Below, piece after piece: positions 45,783-56,800 of a stretch of DNA of 64,000 bases. How positions within the stretch are numbered: the stretch's first letter is position 1; every line of letters starts with the position of its first letter. The DNA is from Nitrospirales bacterium. GTDB taxonomy: Bacteria; Nitrospirota; Nitrospiria; Nitrospirales; UBA8639. The stretch covers positions 1-64,000 of the forward strand of contig BQIU01000004.1 of assembly GCA_021603905.1 (NCBI GenBank). Reading direction: 5' to 3'. A model generated the notes under the pieces. It worked only from the letters and a program-made list of their open reading frames with translations, did not search any database and was not told the DNA's origin. Both the position numbers and the translations under genes were made by a program.

Positions 45783-48200
45783 CTAGCGCCCTAGCGACTG
45801 TTCCATTTCGAGAATTTTCACGGTTGTCTTTAATACGGCATCGGGATTGAGGGAGATGCTGTCGATGCCTTGTTCGACCAGAAATTGGGCAAACTCGGGG
45901 TAGTCACTGGGTGCCTGACCGCAAATGCCAATTTTTCGCCCCTTGGCTTTTGCAACCTTGATGACATGGCCGATGAAGGTTTTCACGGCCGCATTGCGTT
46001 CATCAAAAATATGCGCCACGATTTCAGAATCCCGATCCACGCCAAGGGTAAGTTGGGTCAGGTCGTTAGAACCGATGGAAAAACCATCGAACACGTCGGC
46101 AAAGGCATCCGCCAGAATCACGTTGCTGGGGATCTCGCACATGACGTAGATCTCAAGTCCCTTCTCACCCCTTTTCAGTCCATATTTGGCCATCTCGGTC
46201 TGAACAAGCCGCCCCTCCTCGACGGTCCGACAAAACGGAATCATCAGCTTCACGTTTGTGAGTCCCATTTCCTCCCGGACTTTCTTCATGGCTCGACATT
46301 CCAACGCGAAGCCTGCCCGATACCGCGTATCGTAGTAACGCGAAGCCCCGCGAAATCCGAGCATCGGGTTTTCCTCAGTTGGTTCGTACAGCTGACCGCC
46401 AACGAGGTTAGCGTATTCGTTGGATTTAAAGTCACTGAGTCGCACGATTACATCTTTGGGATAAAAGGCCGCAGCAATCATGGCCACGCCTTGAGCCAGC
46501 TTGTCCACAAAAAACTGTGGCTTGTCGGTATAACCAGCTGTGAGCTGATCGATTTCGGTCTTCACCGTTGTATCATCCAGATGGTCGTAGTCCAGCAAGG
46601 CCAGCGGATGAATTTTGATATAGGTACTGATGATAAACTCCTCTCGTGCGAGCCCTACCCCGTCATTGGGAATGAATGAGAGCCCGAACGCCTCCTCTGG
46701 ATTCCCCACGTTCATCATGACCTTGGTCTTGGGGTGCTCCAGGCCCTTGAGGTTGATACGATCGACCTCGAACGGAAGTGATCCTTCATACACAAAGCCG
46801 GTATCACCTTCCGCACAAGACACCGTGACCAGTTGGCCGTCTTTCAGCACGTCGGTTCCCTTGTCGGTCCCCACGATTGCGGGCACGCCCATCTCGCGGC
46901 TCACGATCGCCGCATGACAGGTGCGCCCCCCACGATTGGTCACGATTGCCGAGGCCTTCTTCATAATCGGTTCCCAGTCCGGGTCGGTCTTGTCGGTCAC
47001 GAGAACCTCACCAGCTTTGAATTGCTGCAGATGTTGGACATGTTTGATGACGTGTACCGGACCTTGACTGATCTTTTCGCCCACGCTCCGGCCTACCACC
47101 AAGATGGATCCCTTTTGCTTGAGGTGATAACTTTCAAGCGAGTCTCGCATCTTCTGAGACTGAACAGTCTCCGGTCGCGCCTGCACGATGAAGAGCTCAC
47201 CGGTCAACCCATCCTTGGCCCATTCTATGTCCATCGGACTGCGCTGTCCTTTCTTGGTACTGTAGTGGTCTTCAATCACACAGGCCCATCGGGCGAGGGT
47301 CAGAATATCCTCATCCGTGATGGCAAATCGTACTCGGTCGTAAAGTGGCACCGGCACATTTTTGACCATCTTGCCACCACCGACGTCGTACACCAGTTTG
47401 AATTCTTTGCTCCCCAGAATTTTTTGCAAAATAGGATGGAAGCCTTGCTTAAGCGTTGGCTTGAACACGTAATACTCGTCCGGATTAACGGAGCCTTGGA
47501 CCACATTTTCTCCCAGGCCGTAAGCAGCATTAATCAGGACGGCTTCGCGAAAGCCAGACTCCGTATCAATGGAGAACATGACGCCGGACGCGGACAAATC
47601 GGAGCGCACCATCCGTTGCACACCGATCGAAAGCGCAATTGTAAAATGATCGAACCCTTTATCTGCGCGGTACGAGATCGCCCGGTCGGTAAATAGCGAA
47701 GCAAAGCAGCGTTTACAGGCATCCAGCAACGCCTGATGGCCTTGGACATTTAAGTAGGTTTCCTGTTGCCCGGCGAAACTGGCATCTGGCAGATCCTCGG
47801 CCGTGGCACTACTCCGCACGGCCACATCCACCAGGCTGGGAATGCCTTCGCCCAAGCGGTCATAGGACTCCATGATGACTTGTTCAAGATCCCGAGGGAG
47901 GGTGACTGCAAGGATCGCGTGGCGGACCTGGAGCCCTCGCTGACGGAGATTCGCGAGGTCGTGAGTGTTCAAGTCTTTGAGAATGTCCTTGATTTTTTTA
48001 TCGAGTTTGGCCTCTTGCAGGAAGATCCGATAGGCCTCAGCTGTGATGGCAAACCCATTCGGAACCTTGACGCCTTGGCTAGCTAACTCGCGGTACATTT
48101 CACCTAGTGAGGCGTTCTTTCCCCCCACATGCGGAATGTCTTCGATGCTGATCTCTTCAAACCAGCGGATAGCAGATACGGTTCGGGCTATTTTTGTCAT
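45783..48200 (-). CDS. ppsA: Phosphoenolpyruvate synthase
   Basis: Converts pyruvate and ATP to PEP, AMP and phosphate. 805 residues. N-terminal ATP-grasp part with VGGKNASLGEMYREL and VAVRSSATAEDLPDASFAGQ; the swivelling phospho-His domain has GGRTCHAAIVSREMG (catalytic His about residue 430); the C-terminal PEP/pyruvate barrel carries MLGFRGASRYYD, GSNDLTQLTLGVDRD and GICGQAPSDYP with catalytic Cys. Pyruvate phosphate dikinase is less likely because the domain set and spacing are those of PpsA. It would feed PEP to enolase, pgk and gap; in autotrophs with the reductive TCA cycle this is the entry to gluconeogenesis. Confidence 0.95.
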   Translation of the reverse strand: MTKIARTVSAIRWFEEISIEDIPHVGGKNASLGEMYRELASQGVKVPNGFAITAEAYRIFLQEAKLDKKIKDILKDLNTHDLANLRQRGLQVRHAILAVTLPRDLEQVIMESYDRLGEGIPSLVDVAVRSSATAEDLPDASFAGQQETYLNVQGHQALLDACKRCFASLFTDRAISYRADKGFDHFTIALSIGVQRMVRSDLSASGVMFSIDTESGFREAVLINAAYGLGENVVQGSVNPDEYYVFKPTLKQGFHPILQKILGSKEFKLVYDVGGGKMVKNVPVPLYDRVRFAITDEDILTLARWACVIEDHYSTKKGQRSPMDIEWAKDGLTGELFIVQARPETVQSQKMRDSLESYHLKQKGSILVVGRSVGEKISQGPVHVIKHVQHLQQFKAGEVLVTDKTDPDWEPIMKKASAIVTNRGGRTCHAAIVSREMGVPAIVGTDKGTDVLKDGQLVTVSCAEGDTGFVYEGSLPFEVDRINLKGLEHPKTKVMMNVGNPEEAFGLSFIPNDGVGLAREEFIISTYIKIHPLALLDYDHLDDTTVKTEIDQLTAGYTDKPQFFVDKLAQGVAMIAAAFYPKDVIVRLSDFKSNEYANLVGGQLYEPTEENPMLGFRGASRYYDTRYRAGFALECRAMKKVREEMGLTNVKLMIPFCRTVEEGRLVQTEMAKYGLKRGEKGLEIYVMCEIPSNVILADAFADVFDGFSIGSNDLTQLTLGVDRDSEIVAHIFDERNAAVKTFIGHVIKVAKAKGRKIGICGQAPSDYPEFAQFLVEQGIDSISLNPDAVLKTTVKILEMEQSLGR

Positions 48201-48294
48201 GAGGGCTCTCCTGTTTAGAAACCTGGTTACGTCAGAACATCTTGTGGTGTGAGATCAGCCTTAAAGGCTTCAGAATCTCCACGTTAACCTTCAG

Positions 48295-48485
48295 TCGAAG
48301 AGGAGCAAAGGCTTGAGCATGCCATCCTCTGTATTGTTGCCTTGATGCAGCCTTCAAAACTTGCCTGTAGTCCCAATACCTCAATGACGGAATCCATGCC
48401 CTGGTCATCGGATGCGTCCAGGATCGCCTCGACAGGATCTTGACCTTCGAAATCGATCACCACACCTTTATCCTTTTCAAAGCGT
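48295..48485 (-). pseudogene. Zinc-type alcohol dehydrogenase remnant
   Basis: The minus strand between ppsA and the copper ATPase reads KGVVIDFEGQDPVEAILDAS, then MDSVIEVLGLQASFEGCIKA, the Rossmann part of zinc-containing alcohol dehydrogenases (VID...DP.EA...GAD.VIEA.G...TFE). No start, catalytic domain or C-terminus is present. Confidence 0.55.
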
Positions 48486-48590
48486 ATTGGGGAAAAGGGA
48501 AGGTATTGAGAGACACATGTTGTGTTGAATATCCCATGAAGGTGTACATGGTTGTCTTTTTAAGAAACAGGAAACAGGTGGATGGCCAAT

Positions 48591-51083
48591 CTAAATTGTA
48601 GCTCCTCGCAATCTAAGCGCATTTGTAATGACCGACACTGAGCTAAGAGTCATCGCTGCGGCAGCTATTATTGGGCTAAGGAGAATTCCAAAGATTGGGT
48701 ACAGGATTCCGGCTGCCACTGGGACTCCAACGCTGTTGTATATGAAGGCAAAGAACATGTTTTGGCGAATATTCCGCATCGTGGCTTGGCTTAAACGTCT
48801 GGCACGTGCAATGCCTCTCAGGTCCCCTTTAATTAAAGTGACTCCTGCGCTTTCCATAGCCACATCTGTTCCTGTGCCCATGGCGATCCCGACATTTGCT
48901 TGAGCCAAGGCCGGAGCATCATTTATTCCGTCGCCGGCCATGGCGACTACCTGACCTTGGTTTTGGAGTTTTTTGACCTCCTGTCCTTTATCTTCGGGAA
49001 GAACCTCTGCAATCACCTCATCGATCCCAAGTTTGCGCGCCACAACTTCTGCAGTTTTCCTATTATCGCCCGTTAGCATCACCACGCGAATCCTGTTGGC
49101 GTGGAGCATTTGAACAGCTTCTGATGTGGAAGGCTTTATTGGGTCTGAAACGCCAATTAAGCCTGCAGGCTCACCATTAGCAGCGACAAACATCACTGTT
49201 TGCCCTTCCTCGCGGAGACGATCAACCTGCTCACTAATCCTTTGAAGTTTGTCGGGTGCTACTCCAATGTCCTCTTCAAGAAATCGCCGGGTCCCAAGAA
49301 CCACGTCTTTATCATGCACTCTTCCCAAAACTCCTTTTCCCGTAACGGAACGGAAATTTCTGACCTCGAATAATTCCAGTTCCTTCTCTTGTGCCCCAGC
49401 CAGAATGGCTGCAGCCAAGGGGTGCTCACTACTCCGCTCCAAACTGGCTCCCAGCTGTAGAACTTTGTTCTCATCCCACCCGTTGAGAGGAATGAGGGAT
49501 GTTAACCGGGGTTTGCCCTCGGTCAGCGTTCCGGTTTTATCGACCACCAAAGTGGTCACCTTTTCTAAGATTTCCAATGCCTCAGCGTTTTTTATCAAGA
49601 CACCCGCTGTTGCTCCACGTCCCGTTCCCACCATGATGGACATGGGCGTGGCTAATCCTAAGGCACACGGGCATGCGATGATTAAGACGGCGACTGCGTT
49701 GACGAGGGCAAAGGTCATCCGAGGCTCTGGGCCAAACACGGACCAAATGATGAAGGTCAGGATGGCGATGAACAGGACGGCAGGAACAAAGTAACTGGAG
49801 ACCACATCTGCCAATCGTTGGATTGGGGCTCGGCTTCTTTGCGCTTCGCTGACCATTCGTACTATTTGGGCTAGCATTGTTTCACTACCAACACGTTCGG
49901 CCTTCATGAGCAATGAGCCCGTCCCATTTACCGTCCCGCCAGTCACCTTATTTCCTTGTATTTTTTCTACAGGGATTGGTTCTCCCGTAATCATTGATTC
50001 ATCTATGGAGCTTTGCCCTTCCAACACCACTCCATCCACTGGAATTTTTTCTCCTGGCCGGATTCTCAATATATCTCCTAGCTTGACTCGATCGATTGGA
50101 ATATCTTCTTCTCTCCCATCTTCGAACACTATGCGTGCTATTTTTGGTGCGAGGCCCAGAAGGGCTTTGATGGCACTACTCGTTTGACTCCGGGCTTTCA
50201 ATTCCATGACTTGGCCTAACAAGACCAATACTATAATGATAGCGGCCGCTTCGAAGTACACCGCGACTTCGCCACTTGGGCCACGAAATGTTGCAGGGAA
50301 AAGCTCTGGGAAGAGAGTGGCCACCACGCTGTACACATAGGCCGTGCCAGTTCCTATGGCGATAAGGGTAAACATGTTGAGGCTTCGATTGACGAGGGAC
50401 GCCCATCCTCGTTGGAAGAATGGCCAGCCAGCCCACAACACAACCGGGGTAGAAAATACCAGCTGAGCCCAGCCAAGCCATGTTCCGTTTATGAAACGCT
50501 CTATATTGAGTCCCGGAACCATGTCGGACATGGCGAGGAATAAAACGGGAGTAGCCAACACGAGGCCAATCCAAAACCGGCGGGTCATGTCGGCCAGTTC
50601 AGGATTGTCTTCTTCTTCTAACGAAACAGTTCGAGGTTCGAGTGCCATGCCACATTTTGGACAGGAGCCAGGCTGGTCCTGCACCACCTCTGGGTGCATG
50701 GGACAAACATATTCTGTCTTGGTGGCTGGTGTGGCAGCGATCTCCGGTTCAAGGGCCATCCTGCATTTGGAACATGCGCTCGGTTTGTCAGCTTCGACGC
50801 CTGGACACATCGGGCAAATATATTTGGTGGTTCCCACGGGTGCCTCTTTCATCATGGACGGCTGGTATTGACCCGTCAGGAATCCCCCTGGATCAGAACC
50901 AAATCGCTTCACGCAATGCGTACTACAAAAGTAGTAGGTCTGTTCGTTGTGTTCGTACGTTTCTGCCGCATTGAGCGGATCCACCATCATGCCGCAGACG
51001 GGGTCCTTTACCTGTTCCACTTTGGCCATGCTCAATTCTCGACGTGGTAGTTTGATGTCTTGGGGGTGAGGATCATGCTCCAT
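48591..51083 (-). CDS. copA: Copper-translocating P-type ATPase with YHS and heavy-metal-binding domains
   Basis: 830 residues, a P1B ATPase exporting Cu+. N-terminus: YHS domain [20 protein letters not shown] (about 25-70), then two HMBD modules, [20 protein letters not shown] (degenerate: CPMCP for CPMHP) and [20 protein letters not shown]. Six-to-eight TM helices; CPC motif [11 protein letters not shown], phosphorylation site [13 protein letters not shown]-type loop TGEPIPVEK, and hinge [13 protein letters not shown]. Cu+ selectivity residues YN (FIYNSVGVP) and M..SS ([15 protein letters not shown]) fit P1B-1. It lacks HMA domains. The sugar genes beside it share no obvious function. Confidence 0.93.
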   Translation of the reverse strand: MEHDPHPQDIKLPRRELSMAKVEQVKDPVCGMMVDPLNAAETYEHNEQTYYFCSTHCVKRFGSDPGGFLTGQYQPSMMKEAPVGTTKYICPMCPGVEADKPSACSKCRMALEPEIAATPATKTEYVCPMHPEVVQDQPGSCPKCGMALEPRTVSLEEEDNPELADMTRRFWIGLVLATPVLFLAMSDMVPGLNIERFINGTWLGWAQLVFSTPVVLWAGWPFFQRGWASLVNRSLNMFTLIAIGTGTAYVYSVVATLFPELFPATFRGPSGEVAVYFEAAAIIIVLVLLGQVMELKARSQTSSAIKALLGLAPKIARIVFEDGREEDIPIDRVKLGDILRIRPGEKIPVDGVVLEGQSSIDESMITGEPIPVEKIQGNKVTGGTVNGTGSLLMKAERVGSETMLAQIVRMVSEAQRSRAPIQRLADVVSSYFVPAVLFIAILTFIIWSVFGPEPRMTFALVNAVAVLIIACPCALGLATPMSIMVGTGRGATAGVLIKNAEALEILEKVTTLVVDKTGTLTEGKPRLTSLIPLNGWDENKVLQLGASLERSSEHPLAAAILAGAQEKELELFEVRNFRSVTGKGVLGRVHDKDVVLGTRRFLEEDIGVAPDKLQRISEQVDRLREEGQTVMFVAANGEPAGLIGVSDPIKPSTSEAVQMLHANRIRVVMLTGDNRKTAEVVARKLGIDEVIAEVLPEDKGQEVKKLQNQGQVVAMAGDGINDAPALAQANVGIAMGTGTDVAMESAGVTLIKGDLRGIARARRLSQATMRNIRQNMFFAFIYNSVGVPVAAGILYPIFGILLSPIIAAAAMTLSSVSVITNALRLRGATI

Positions 51084-51101
51084 CTCAAGACCTTTTCAAA
51101 T

Positions 51102-54100
51102 CTAATGAATTTGAAACACGCGGGTCGTCCCGCTCACGAAGGTTTCGATTGTGTCGTTGATGGACAAGGTTATCGGGAATGTCCCGCGATCCCGCCCACG
51201 CACCGTGAGGGAGTCGTGCGTCAGGCGTAAATCAAGCGAATGCCCTCGATAGCGGACTCTCATATCAAGGCGCCCTATTTCTTGAGGCAACTCCGGATTG
51301 ATCCGCAATACATTGTTTTTAACCTCGATGCCTGTCGAGACGCGCTGCACCAGATCGACCGTTCCCGCCATGGCACCCAAATGGATACCTTCGGCAGTAG
51401 AGCCCTGCTGGATATCATGCACGTCGCTCTGTAGCGCCTCGGCAAAGAGATTCATGGCGCGTGGTCGGTCGGAACGCGCGTGGACCCAAGCACACACGAC
51501 CCGGCACAGCGTTGAGCCATGAGACACACGAGCGGCATAGTAGGCAACGTTGTGTGGAATCGTGTGATATTCGAACGGGTAGTCCAGGCGCTCGAACAGC
51601 TCGCCCAGTTCCTCGGCGGAAAACAGATAAAACAACATGAGCACGTCGGCCTGCTTCGAAAGTTGGTAGCGATTGGGACTGTCATTCTCTGCCTCGAGAA
51701 TGAGGTCGAGGCGCTGAATGTTGCCATAACGGATTTGGTAGTCCTCCCAATCGAACTCGCGCAATGTTTCATAGCCCTCGAACTGGCTGATGATCCCATC
51801 TTTCTGTACCGGTAGGTACATCCTGCGACTGATGTCGTCCCAGCGCGCGACTTCTTCTCTAGACAAGCCTAATTTCGTGGTGAGTTCCGCCCGGCGCAGG
51901 TCGGGAAGGAGGTCGAGCACCTCCAGCGCCCGACACAGCACCCACACGGCCATCAAGTTGGTATAAGCGTTGTTGTTGAGGCCGGGTGTTGGGGAATCCG
52001 GATAGCTGTCATGGAACTCGTCTGGACCCATCACACCGCGAATTTCGTAGCGTCCACGATCGTCATTCCAGCTCGCGATGCTTGACCAGAAGTAAGCGAT
52101 CTCGAGAATTAGTTCGGCGCCGTAGAATTGTAGAAACTCCATGTCGTGCGTGACTTGGAAGTATTGCCACACATTGTAGGCAATGGCGCTACCCACATGG
52201 CGCTGCAAGTAGGTGTTGTCGCGCATCCACCGCTGGGAACGCGAGTTCAGGTTGAAAACCTGTGTCTCCTCCTGTCCGTCGCTTCCACTTTGCCACGGGT
52301 ACATGGCCCCCTTGTAGCCGGCCTTTTGAGCGGCCGCACGAGCCTCACCCAGACGTCGATACCGGTACATCAAAAGCGCGCGGGTGATTTCGGGCATGCG
52401 CATGTTGAAGAATGGGAAAATAAACAATTCATCCCAGAAAATATGGCCTTGATAGGCCTCCCCAGTCCAGCCCCGCGGAGGTACGCCAATATCGAGTCCG
52501 ATGGAATTGGGTGAAACCGTCTGCAGTAAGTGGAACATGTTCAACCGCAGCAGCATGGGGATGTTCAATTTAAACTCGGAAGCGGCTGGTTGGAGATGAA
52601 TGTCGAAATGACGCCACACGTGCTTCCAGGCCAGAGTATGATCCGCCATCACGGCGGCAAAGTTCCCGGCACGCGCTAGGGCCTTACGGGCTTCCAGCCC
52701 GCACTCTGAAATGGCCTGATCGCGGGAGGTATACATGGAAGCCAGTTTTTCCAGGACCAGCGTATTGCCTGCCTGCAGATCGGTTTCCAGCTCTTGCCCA
52801 ATATATCCTGGTTCCTCAATGCTGTGGCGTGGGACTTCCAGAAGTTTCCCCTGGAGAAATATTTGCGTGCGCGCTGCCTCTGCAATATGGAGATGTGACT
52901 GGGCGGTGCGCACCAGCAGAGAAACGGTGTCCTTGCTCACGACCTCACCTGCCAGCGGCTCTAGATGTTTCTTGTTAAAGTTTCCGTACAACTTGGCGCC
53001 GTTGTTGACGACACGCCCCTCAATCGCGGAACGGACGGTGACGCGTTCGGACCAATTTTCGGCAGTCAGTGCCAACTCTAGTGCACCCAGGTGCATGTCC
53101 CGCATCGAGACCAGTCGCCGCTCTTGCAACCGACTTCGCCGCCCTTGGTCGTCCTCAAAGCATATGGTCCGCAATAGCACACCGTGCCTCAGATCAAGTT
53201 CCTGGCGGTAGGACAGTATCTGCACTGCTTTCAAAGTGAACCAAGGCTGATCGGCAATACGAAACTCCATTGCGAGCCAGTTGGGAAAATTCACAAGATC
53301 CTCGTTCTCAACCACTCGTCCATTGATCTTGGACTGCAGACGATTGTAGCCGCCAGCCAGGTACGTTCCCGGATAATGAATGTCATCCGCCACTGCCCAT
53401 GGTGCGGCCCCACGAGTCGTGAAATAGCCATTCCCCAAGGAACATAGGGCTTCGCGGGTTCCCTCTTCTGGCGGATTAAAACCTTCGAATACCAAAGACC
53501 ACGCGGAAGGAGGCTCTACCGACACCTGAACCTGGCCCAAATTGGTCACGACGACATCGGCCCCGGCTTCGCGTAGCGCATGCGAGTGCCCGCTTCGGTC
53601 GACTCCGATGACACAGCCGAATTGGCCTGCGCGCCCAGCCTCAACTCCAGCCATTGCGTCTTCCACGACAACGGCCCGCGAGGGTTCGGTCCCGAGGCGC
53701 CGTGCGGCTTCAAGGAATGCATCCGGTGCCGGCTTGCCTTTAAGCTTGAGTCGCGTAGTGTCTATCCCGTCCACTCGAGTGTCGAATAGCTGGGCGATAC
53801 CCGCCACTTCGAGTACTTCTGCGCAGTTGTTGCTGGAGGAGACGACAGCCGTTTTCATCTCTTGAGCCCGAAGCGTTCGCACCAACGCGATGGCTGCCTC
53901 ATAAGACTCGACGCCGTTTTGTTTCAGGTGTTCGAGGAAATACTGGTCTTTCAAATTTCCCAGTCCTCGAATGGTTTGGACTTCTGGACCGTCATTAGAT
54001 GTGCCCTCTGGCAGTTCGACCCCTCGCGACATGAGGAAGGCTGTCACGCCATCATACCGGGGCTTACCATCGACATAGCGTCGGTAGTCCGCATCGAGAT

Positions 54101-54281
54101 CGAAGGGAGTGAATGGTTCGCCTATCTCTGCCGACCATTGCTCGAGAAACCTATCGAACAGCTTTTTCCAGGCCATGGCATGGACGCGGGCTGTCTTCGT
54201 CAGAACGCCGTCCAGATCGAATAAAATCGCGTCAAAATCCCTCGGGGAGAGTGTAATAACGGGGCACTCACAGGTCATCAT
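51102..54281 (-). CDS. Beta-phosphoglucomutase-GH65 phosphorylase fusion
   Basis: 1059 residues. Residues 15-245: HAD-type beta-PGM, with nucleophile Asp in FDAILFDLDGVLTKTAR, VVSSSNNCAEVLEVAGI and the Asp/Asp metal site VVEDAMAGVEAGRAG. Residues 270-1050: glycoside hydrolase family 65, with general acid Glu in MGPDEFHDSYPD and HGSTLC near the end; disaccharides such as trehalose, maltose or kojibiose are cleaved by phosphate to beta-glucose-1-phosphate, which the mutase converts to glucose-6-phosphate. The exact sugar cannot be read. The fusion makes a channelled two-step enzyme. It lies between phosphoketolase and the copper ATPase. Confidence 0.92.
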   Translation of the reverse strand: MMTCECPVITLSPRDFDAILFDLDGVLTKTARVHAMAWKKLFDRFLEQWSAEIGEPFTPFDLDADYRRYVDGKPRYDGVTAFLMSRGVELPEGTSNDGPEVQTIRGLGNLKDQYFLEHLKQNGVESYEAAIALVRTLRAQEMKTAVVSSSNNCAEVLEVAGIAQLFDTRVDGIDTTRLKLKGKPAPDAFLEAARRLGTEPSRAVVVEDAMAGVEAGRAGQFGCVIGVDRSGHSHALREAGADVVVTNLGQVQVSVEPPSAWSLVFEGFNPPEEGTREALCSLGNGYFTTRGAAPWAVADDIHYPGTYLAGGYNRLQSKINGRVVENEDLVNFPNWLAMEFRIADQPWFTLKAVQILSYRQELDLRHGVLLRTICFEDDQGRRSRLQERRLVSMRDMHLGALELALTAENWSERVTVRSAIEGRVVNNGAKLYGNFNKKHLEPLAGEVVSKDTVSLLVRTAQSHLHIAEAARTQIFLQGKLLEVPRHSIEEPGYIGQELETDLQAGNTLVLEKLASMYTSRDQAISECGLEARKALARAGNFAAVMADHTLAWKHVWRHFDIHLQPAASEFKLNIPMLLRLNMFHLLQTVSPNSIGLDIGVPPRGWTGEAYQGHIFWDELFIFPFFNMRMPEITRALLMYRYRRLGEARAAAQKAGYKGAMYPWQSGSDGQEETQVFNLNSRSQRWMRDNTYLQRHVGSAIAYNVWQYFQVTHDMEFLQFYGAELILEIAYFWSSIASWNDDRGRYEIRGVMGPDEFHDSYPDSPTPGLNNNAYTNLMAVWVLCRALEVLDLLPDLRRAELTTKLGLSREEVARWDDISRRMYLPVQKDGIISQFEGYETLREFDWEDYQIRYGNIQRLDLILEAENDSPNRYQLSKQADVLMLFYLFSAEELGELFERLDYPFEYHTIPHNVAYYAARVSHGSTLCRVVCAWVHARSDRPRAMNLFAEALQSDVHDIQQGSTAEGIHLGAMAGTVDLVQRVSTGIEVKNNVLRINPELPQEIGRLDMRVRYRGHSLDLRLTHDSLTVRGRDRGTFPITLSINDTIETFVSGTTRVFQIH

Positions 54282-54325
54282 GTTATGAATCCTTGATCAT
54301 GTCATGAACTGTTTTCGAAAAAATC

Positions 54326-54370
54326 CTGTCAGGGGGTTTAATAAAATGGGACATTATTACCCCCTGTCAG
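54326..54370 (-). terminator. Hairpin between phosphoketolase and GH65 fusion genes
   Basis: Inverted repeat CTGTCAGGGGGT with ACCCCCTGTCAG (one mismatch), 22-base AT-rich loop. It lies just after the phosphoketolase stop and 45 bases before the start of the fusion gene on the minus strand. Strong stem but no T-run, so it may be a partial terminator or an mRNA-stabilising element. Confidence 0.5.
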
Positions 54371-54408
54371 TTCCTTTGCGGAAACTCCGCAAGGACAGAA
54401 ATCCATTC

Positions 54409-56772
54409 CTAATAGGGCCACTTCCAATTTTTAATTTCCGCCATATCGTCACCATATTTAGCAATGTACATTTTATGATCAATTTTTTTATCGCGAATGG
54501 CCTGCTTGGCATAGGCGGCCAGATACCCGAGCTTCGGCACACGATCAATCACATCGGCCACCAGATGAAAGCGATCAAGATCGTTCAACACCACCATATC
54601 GAAAGGCGTGGTGGTTGTCCCTTCCTCTTTATACCCTCGAACGTGAAGATTCCTATGATTGGTTCGGCGATACGTCAACCGATGAATGAGCCACGGATAC
54701 CCATGAAAGGCAAAAATGATCGGTTTATCCGTCGTAAAGAGCGTATCGAACTCCTTGTCGGACAGCCCATGCGGATGCTCATTTTGCGGTTGCAGCTTCA
54801 TCAGATTCACCACATTCACTACGCGCACTTTCAGATTGGGAACCTGCTGGCGGAGAAGGTCTACCGCCGCCAAGGTCTCCAGTGTTGGAGTATCTCCGGC
54901 ACAGGCCATCACCACATCGGGTTCTCCGCCAATGTCGTTACTGGCCCATTCCCAAATACCGATACCAGCCGTGCAGTGTTTGATCGCCGCATCCATGCTG
55001 AGATACTGCAAACCCGGTTGCTTCCCGGCCACAATGACATTGACAAGATTCCGACTTCGGAGACATTTATCGGCAACAAATAACAAGCTATTGGCATCAG
55101 GGGGCAAATAAATTCGGATCACTTCGGCTTTCTTGTTGGCCACATGATCAATAAACCCCGGGTCTTGGTGAGAAAAGCCATTGTGATCTTGTCGCCAGAC
55201 ATGGGAGGTCAACAAATAGTTCAAGGACGCAATAGGTCTTCGCCACGGGATCTCACTCCCCGTGACCTTCAACCACTTGGCATGTTGGTTGAACATCGAA
55301 TCGATCAAATGAATGAACGCTTCATAGCAGGAGAAAAACCCGTGGCGACCAGTCAACAAATACCCTTCCAGCCAACCCTGGCAGGTATGTTCACTGAGCA
55401 TTTCAAAGACACGGCCATCCGTTGAGAGATTGTCGTCTTCCGAATTGGTTTCGGCCACCCATCGACGCTTCGTGACCTCAAAGAGTGCACTCAACCGGTT
55501 CGAGGCGGTTTCATCCGGTCCAAATACCAGAAAATTCCGATGATCCATATTGCGCTTCACTACATCTCGCAGGAAATTTCCCAACACTCGCGTGGCTTCA
55601 GCAACGACCGTTCCCGGCTTAGAGACCTCCACCGCATAGTCCTGAAAATCGGGCATCCGGAGATCGTTGAGCAGCAAACCTCCGTTGGTATGAGGATTCG
55701 CGCCCATTCGCCGTTCACCCTTGGGCGCCAGCTCTGCCAGTTCTGGAATAAGTTGGCCATTCTCGTCAAACAATTCTCCAGGCTTGTAACTCTTCATCCA
55801 CTTTTCCAGCAATTGAATATGATCCTTTTTGGTCACCATCTCGGCAAAGGGGACCTGATGCGAACGCCAGGAATCCTCGGTTTTTTCCCCATCAACTTCC
55901 TTGGGACCGGTCCAACCCTTGGGGCTTCGCAAAACGATCATTGGCCAACACGGACGGGTGGTCTCCCCCTCTTCCCTGGCGCGATGCTGAATGGCATGAA
56001 TCTCCGTCATCACCTCGTCCAGGGTGTCTGCCATGACCTGATGCATGGTCTCAGGATCGGACCCTTCAACAAAAAACGGCTTATAACCATAGCCCATAAA
56101 TAAGCTGTTCAATTCGTCATGGCTGATTCGAGCCAACACAGTGGGGTTGGCGATTTTGTACCCGTTCAGATGCAAAATGGGCAGCACGGCTCCGTCCAAT
56201 TTCGGATTCAGAAATTTATTGGAATGCCAGGCGGTGGCCAAGGGACCGGTTTCCGCTTCACCATCCCCCACCACACAGGCCACAAATAAATCGGGATTAT
56301 CAAAAGCCGCACCAAAGGCATGCGACAATGCATACCCCAGTTCCCCTCCCTCGTGGATGGATCCGGGGGTTTCAGGAGCAACATGACTGGGGATTCCCCC
56401 AGGGAAAGAAAACTGCTTGAAGAGTTTTTTCATCCCTTCAGCATCCTGGGAGATGTTGGGATACACTTCGCTGTACGTCCCCTCCAAATAAGTGTTGGCC
56501 ACCAAACCCGGACCGCCATGCCCGGGACCGGCAATATACATCATGTTGAGATCATGCTTCTTAATGACCCGATTCAGATGGACGTAGAGAAAATTTAACC
56601 CTGGCGTCGTTCCCCAATGTCCAAGCAGCCGCGATTTAATATGCTCAAGGGTCAACGGTTTTTTGAGTAGAGGATTATCGAGGAGATAGATCTGCCCCAC
56701 GGATAAATAATTGGCTGCACGCCAATAGGCGTCTATTGTCTGTAACTCTTTTTTTGAACAGGTCGTAGACAT
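54409..56772 (-). CDS. xfp: Xylulose-5-phosphate/fructose-6-phosphate phosphoketolase
   Basis: 787 residues from [11 protein letters not shown], chosen for the AAGGAGG site 6 bases upstream; the open frame to 56886 adds nothing. Splits xylulose-5-P (or fructose-6-P) with phosphate to acetyl phosphate plus GAP (or erythrose-4-P). TPP-binding motifs [20 protein letters not shown] (about 100) and [14 protein letters not shown] (about 175), and a transketolase-like middle. Last residues ...NWKWPY typical of the family. Its neighbours supply glucose-6-P and use GAP. Whether acetate kinase or a phosphotransacetylase follows cannot be seen here. Confidence 0.95.
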   Translation of the reverse strand: MSTTCSKKELQTIDAYWRAANYLSVGQIYLLDNPLLKKPLTLEHIKSRLLGHWGTTPGLNFLYVHLNRVIKKHDLNMMYIAGPGHGGPGLVANTYLEGTYSEVYPNISQDAEGMKKLFKQFSFPGGIPSHVAPETPGSIHEGGELGYALSHAFGAAFDNPDLFVACVVGDGEAETGPLATAWHSNKFLNPKLDGAVLPILHLNGYKIANPTVLARISHDELNSLFMGYGYKPFFVEGSDPETMHQVMADTLDEVMTEIHAIQHRAREEGETTRPCWPMIVLRSPKGWTGPKEVDGEKTEDSWRSHQVPFAEMVTKKDHIQLLEKWMKSYKPGELFDENGQLIPELAELAPKGERRMGANPHTNGGLLLNDLRMPDFQDYAVEVSKPGTVVAEATRVLGNFLRDVVKRNMDHRNFLVFGPDETASNRLSALFEVTKRRWVAETNSEDDNLSTDGRVFEMLSEHTCQGWLEGYLLTGRHGFFSCYEAFIHLIDSMFNQHAKWLKVTGSEIPWRRPIASLNYLLTSHVWRQDHNGFSHQDPGFIDHVANKKAEVIRIYLPPDANSLLFVADKCLRSRNLVNVIVAGKQPGLQYLSMDAAIKHCTAGIGIWEWASNDIGGEPDVVMACAGDTPTLETLAAVDLLRQQVPNLKVRVVNVVNLMKLQPQNEHPHGLSDKEFDTLFTTDKPIIFAFHGYPWLIHRLTYRRTNHRNLHVRGYKEEGTTTTPFDMVVLNDLDRFHLVADVIDRVPKLGYLAAYAKQAIRDKKIDHKMYIAKYGDDMAEIKNWKWPY

Positions 56773-56800
56773 GAAGCCCTCCTTGTATCCACTTTTACTC

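Noticed and set aside
46833-47696. 287-codon ORF antisense to ppsA
   Set aside because: It is the shadow of a strongly conserved coding region; no ribosome site and no protein family seen.
54304-55083. Long plus-strand ORF opposite phosphoketolase
   Set aside because: Antisense to clear phosphoketolase motifs; composition fits a frame shadow.
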